Positions 63,932 to 64,000 of a stretch of 64,000 nucleotides of DNA are shown piece by piece; positions within the stretch are counted from its first letter, which is position 1, and the number at the start of each line of letters is the position of its first letter. Under the pieces are notes generated by a model. It was not told where the DNA came from. It did not search any database and saw only the letters and a list, made by a program, of their open reading frames with translations. The DNA lies in contig JAWKTZ010000007.1 in assembly GCA_041398845.1 (NCBI GenBank), forward strand, positions 868,001 to 932,000, read 5' to 3'. Origin of the DNA: Fuerstiella sp041398845 (GTDB lineage: Bacteria > Planctomycetota > Planctomycetia > Planctomycetales > Planctomycetaceae). Position numbers and translations under genes: made by a program.

Positions 63932-64000
63932 ACATTCACCTGGCAGGAGACCGCAGGACGGTCTTGAGGACGGAGGGATTGAGGGGAAGCGATGCCGGAA

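Noticed and set aside
62492..63967. A 491-residue open frame on the + strand
   Set aside because: Antisense to the PVC-type cytochrome gene; no domain or start context.

Overview
The window reads as chromosomal DNA of a planctomycete, probably order Planctomycetales. The evidence is a set of protein families concentrated in that group: DUF1559 pseudopilins, DUF1501 and DUF1549/DUF1553 proteins, a PVC-type cytochrome, an LEPR-XLL-type N-terminus, a Ser/Thr kinase fused to WD40 repeats, Uma2 and DUF4058 proteins, a Gfo/Idh/MocA protein with a Tat signal, and a ThuA-like protein. The species cannot be fixed from sequence alone. No rRNA, tRNA, CRISPR array, integrase or intact transposase was recognised.

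Layout. 1-9.6 kb (+): a type II secretion operon gspE(partial)-F-G-H-I-J-K-L-M with several stop/start overlaps, then a TPR lipoprotein. 11.3-12.3 kb (-): a ThuA-like protein. 12.6-16.1 kb (+): a Pho-box-like direct repeat, then pstS-pstC-pstA without pstB or phoU; pstC carries a perfect 36-bp palindrome in frame. 16.2-18.3 kb (-): a tightly overlapping trio of ABC ATPase, coiled-coil membrane protein and acpS. 18.7-20.0 kb (-): an exported protein of unknown function. 20.3-32.1 kb (+): a giant Calx-beta surface protein and, 3 nt later, a 2116-residue kinase/WD40 protein. 32.2-33.8 kb (+): DUF4058 and Uma2 genes. 33.8-37.8 kb (-): a very large TPR lipoprotein. 38.4-44.6 kb (+): a small membrane protein, a very acidic protein with an RGG tail, aroC, a DUF962 protein and a TolC-like lipoprotein. 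44.7-46.4 kb (-): a carbamoyltransferase. 46.8-48.3 kb (+): a DUF1501 protein. 48.4-52.6 kb (-): a DUF1549/1553, DUF1501 and WD40 operon. 52.8-54.0 kb: a decayed stretch with a truncated gene and palindromic repeats. 54.0-54.3 kb (-): a cysteine-free bL28-like protein. 54.7-63.9 kb (-): a DUF1559 pseudopilin with a lipoprotein, Gfo/Idh/MocA with an FGE-fold protein, and an operon of PVC cytochrome, Uma2 protein and SGNH protein.

How the genes fit together. The secretion genes would build the inner-membrane platform and pseudopilus. Secretin and GspC genes are not seen and may lie upstream. The many Tat and lipoprotein signals fit a large set of exported proteins. The pst cluster is a phosphate-starvation import unit whose ATPase must be encoded elsewhere. 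The least explained parts are the giant surface protein/kinase pair, the acidic RGG protein beside aroC, the ABC ATPase/coiled-coil/acpS trio, the cysteine-free L28-like protein, and the families of palindromic repeats, including those inside pstC and the kinase gene.
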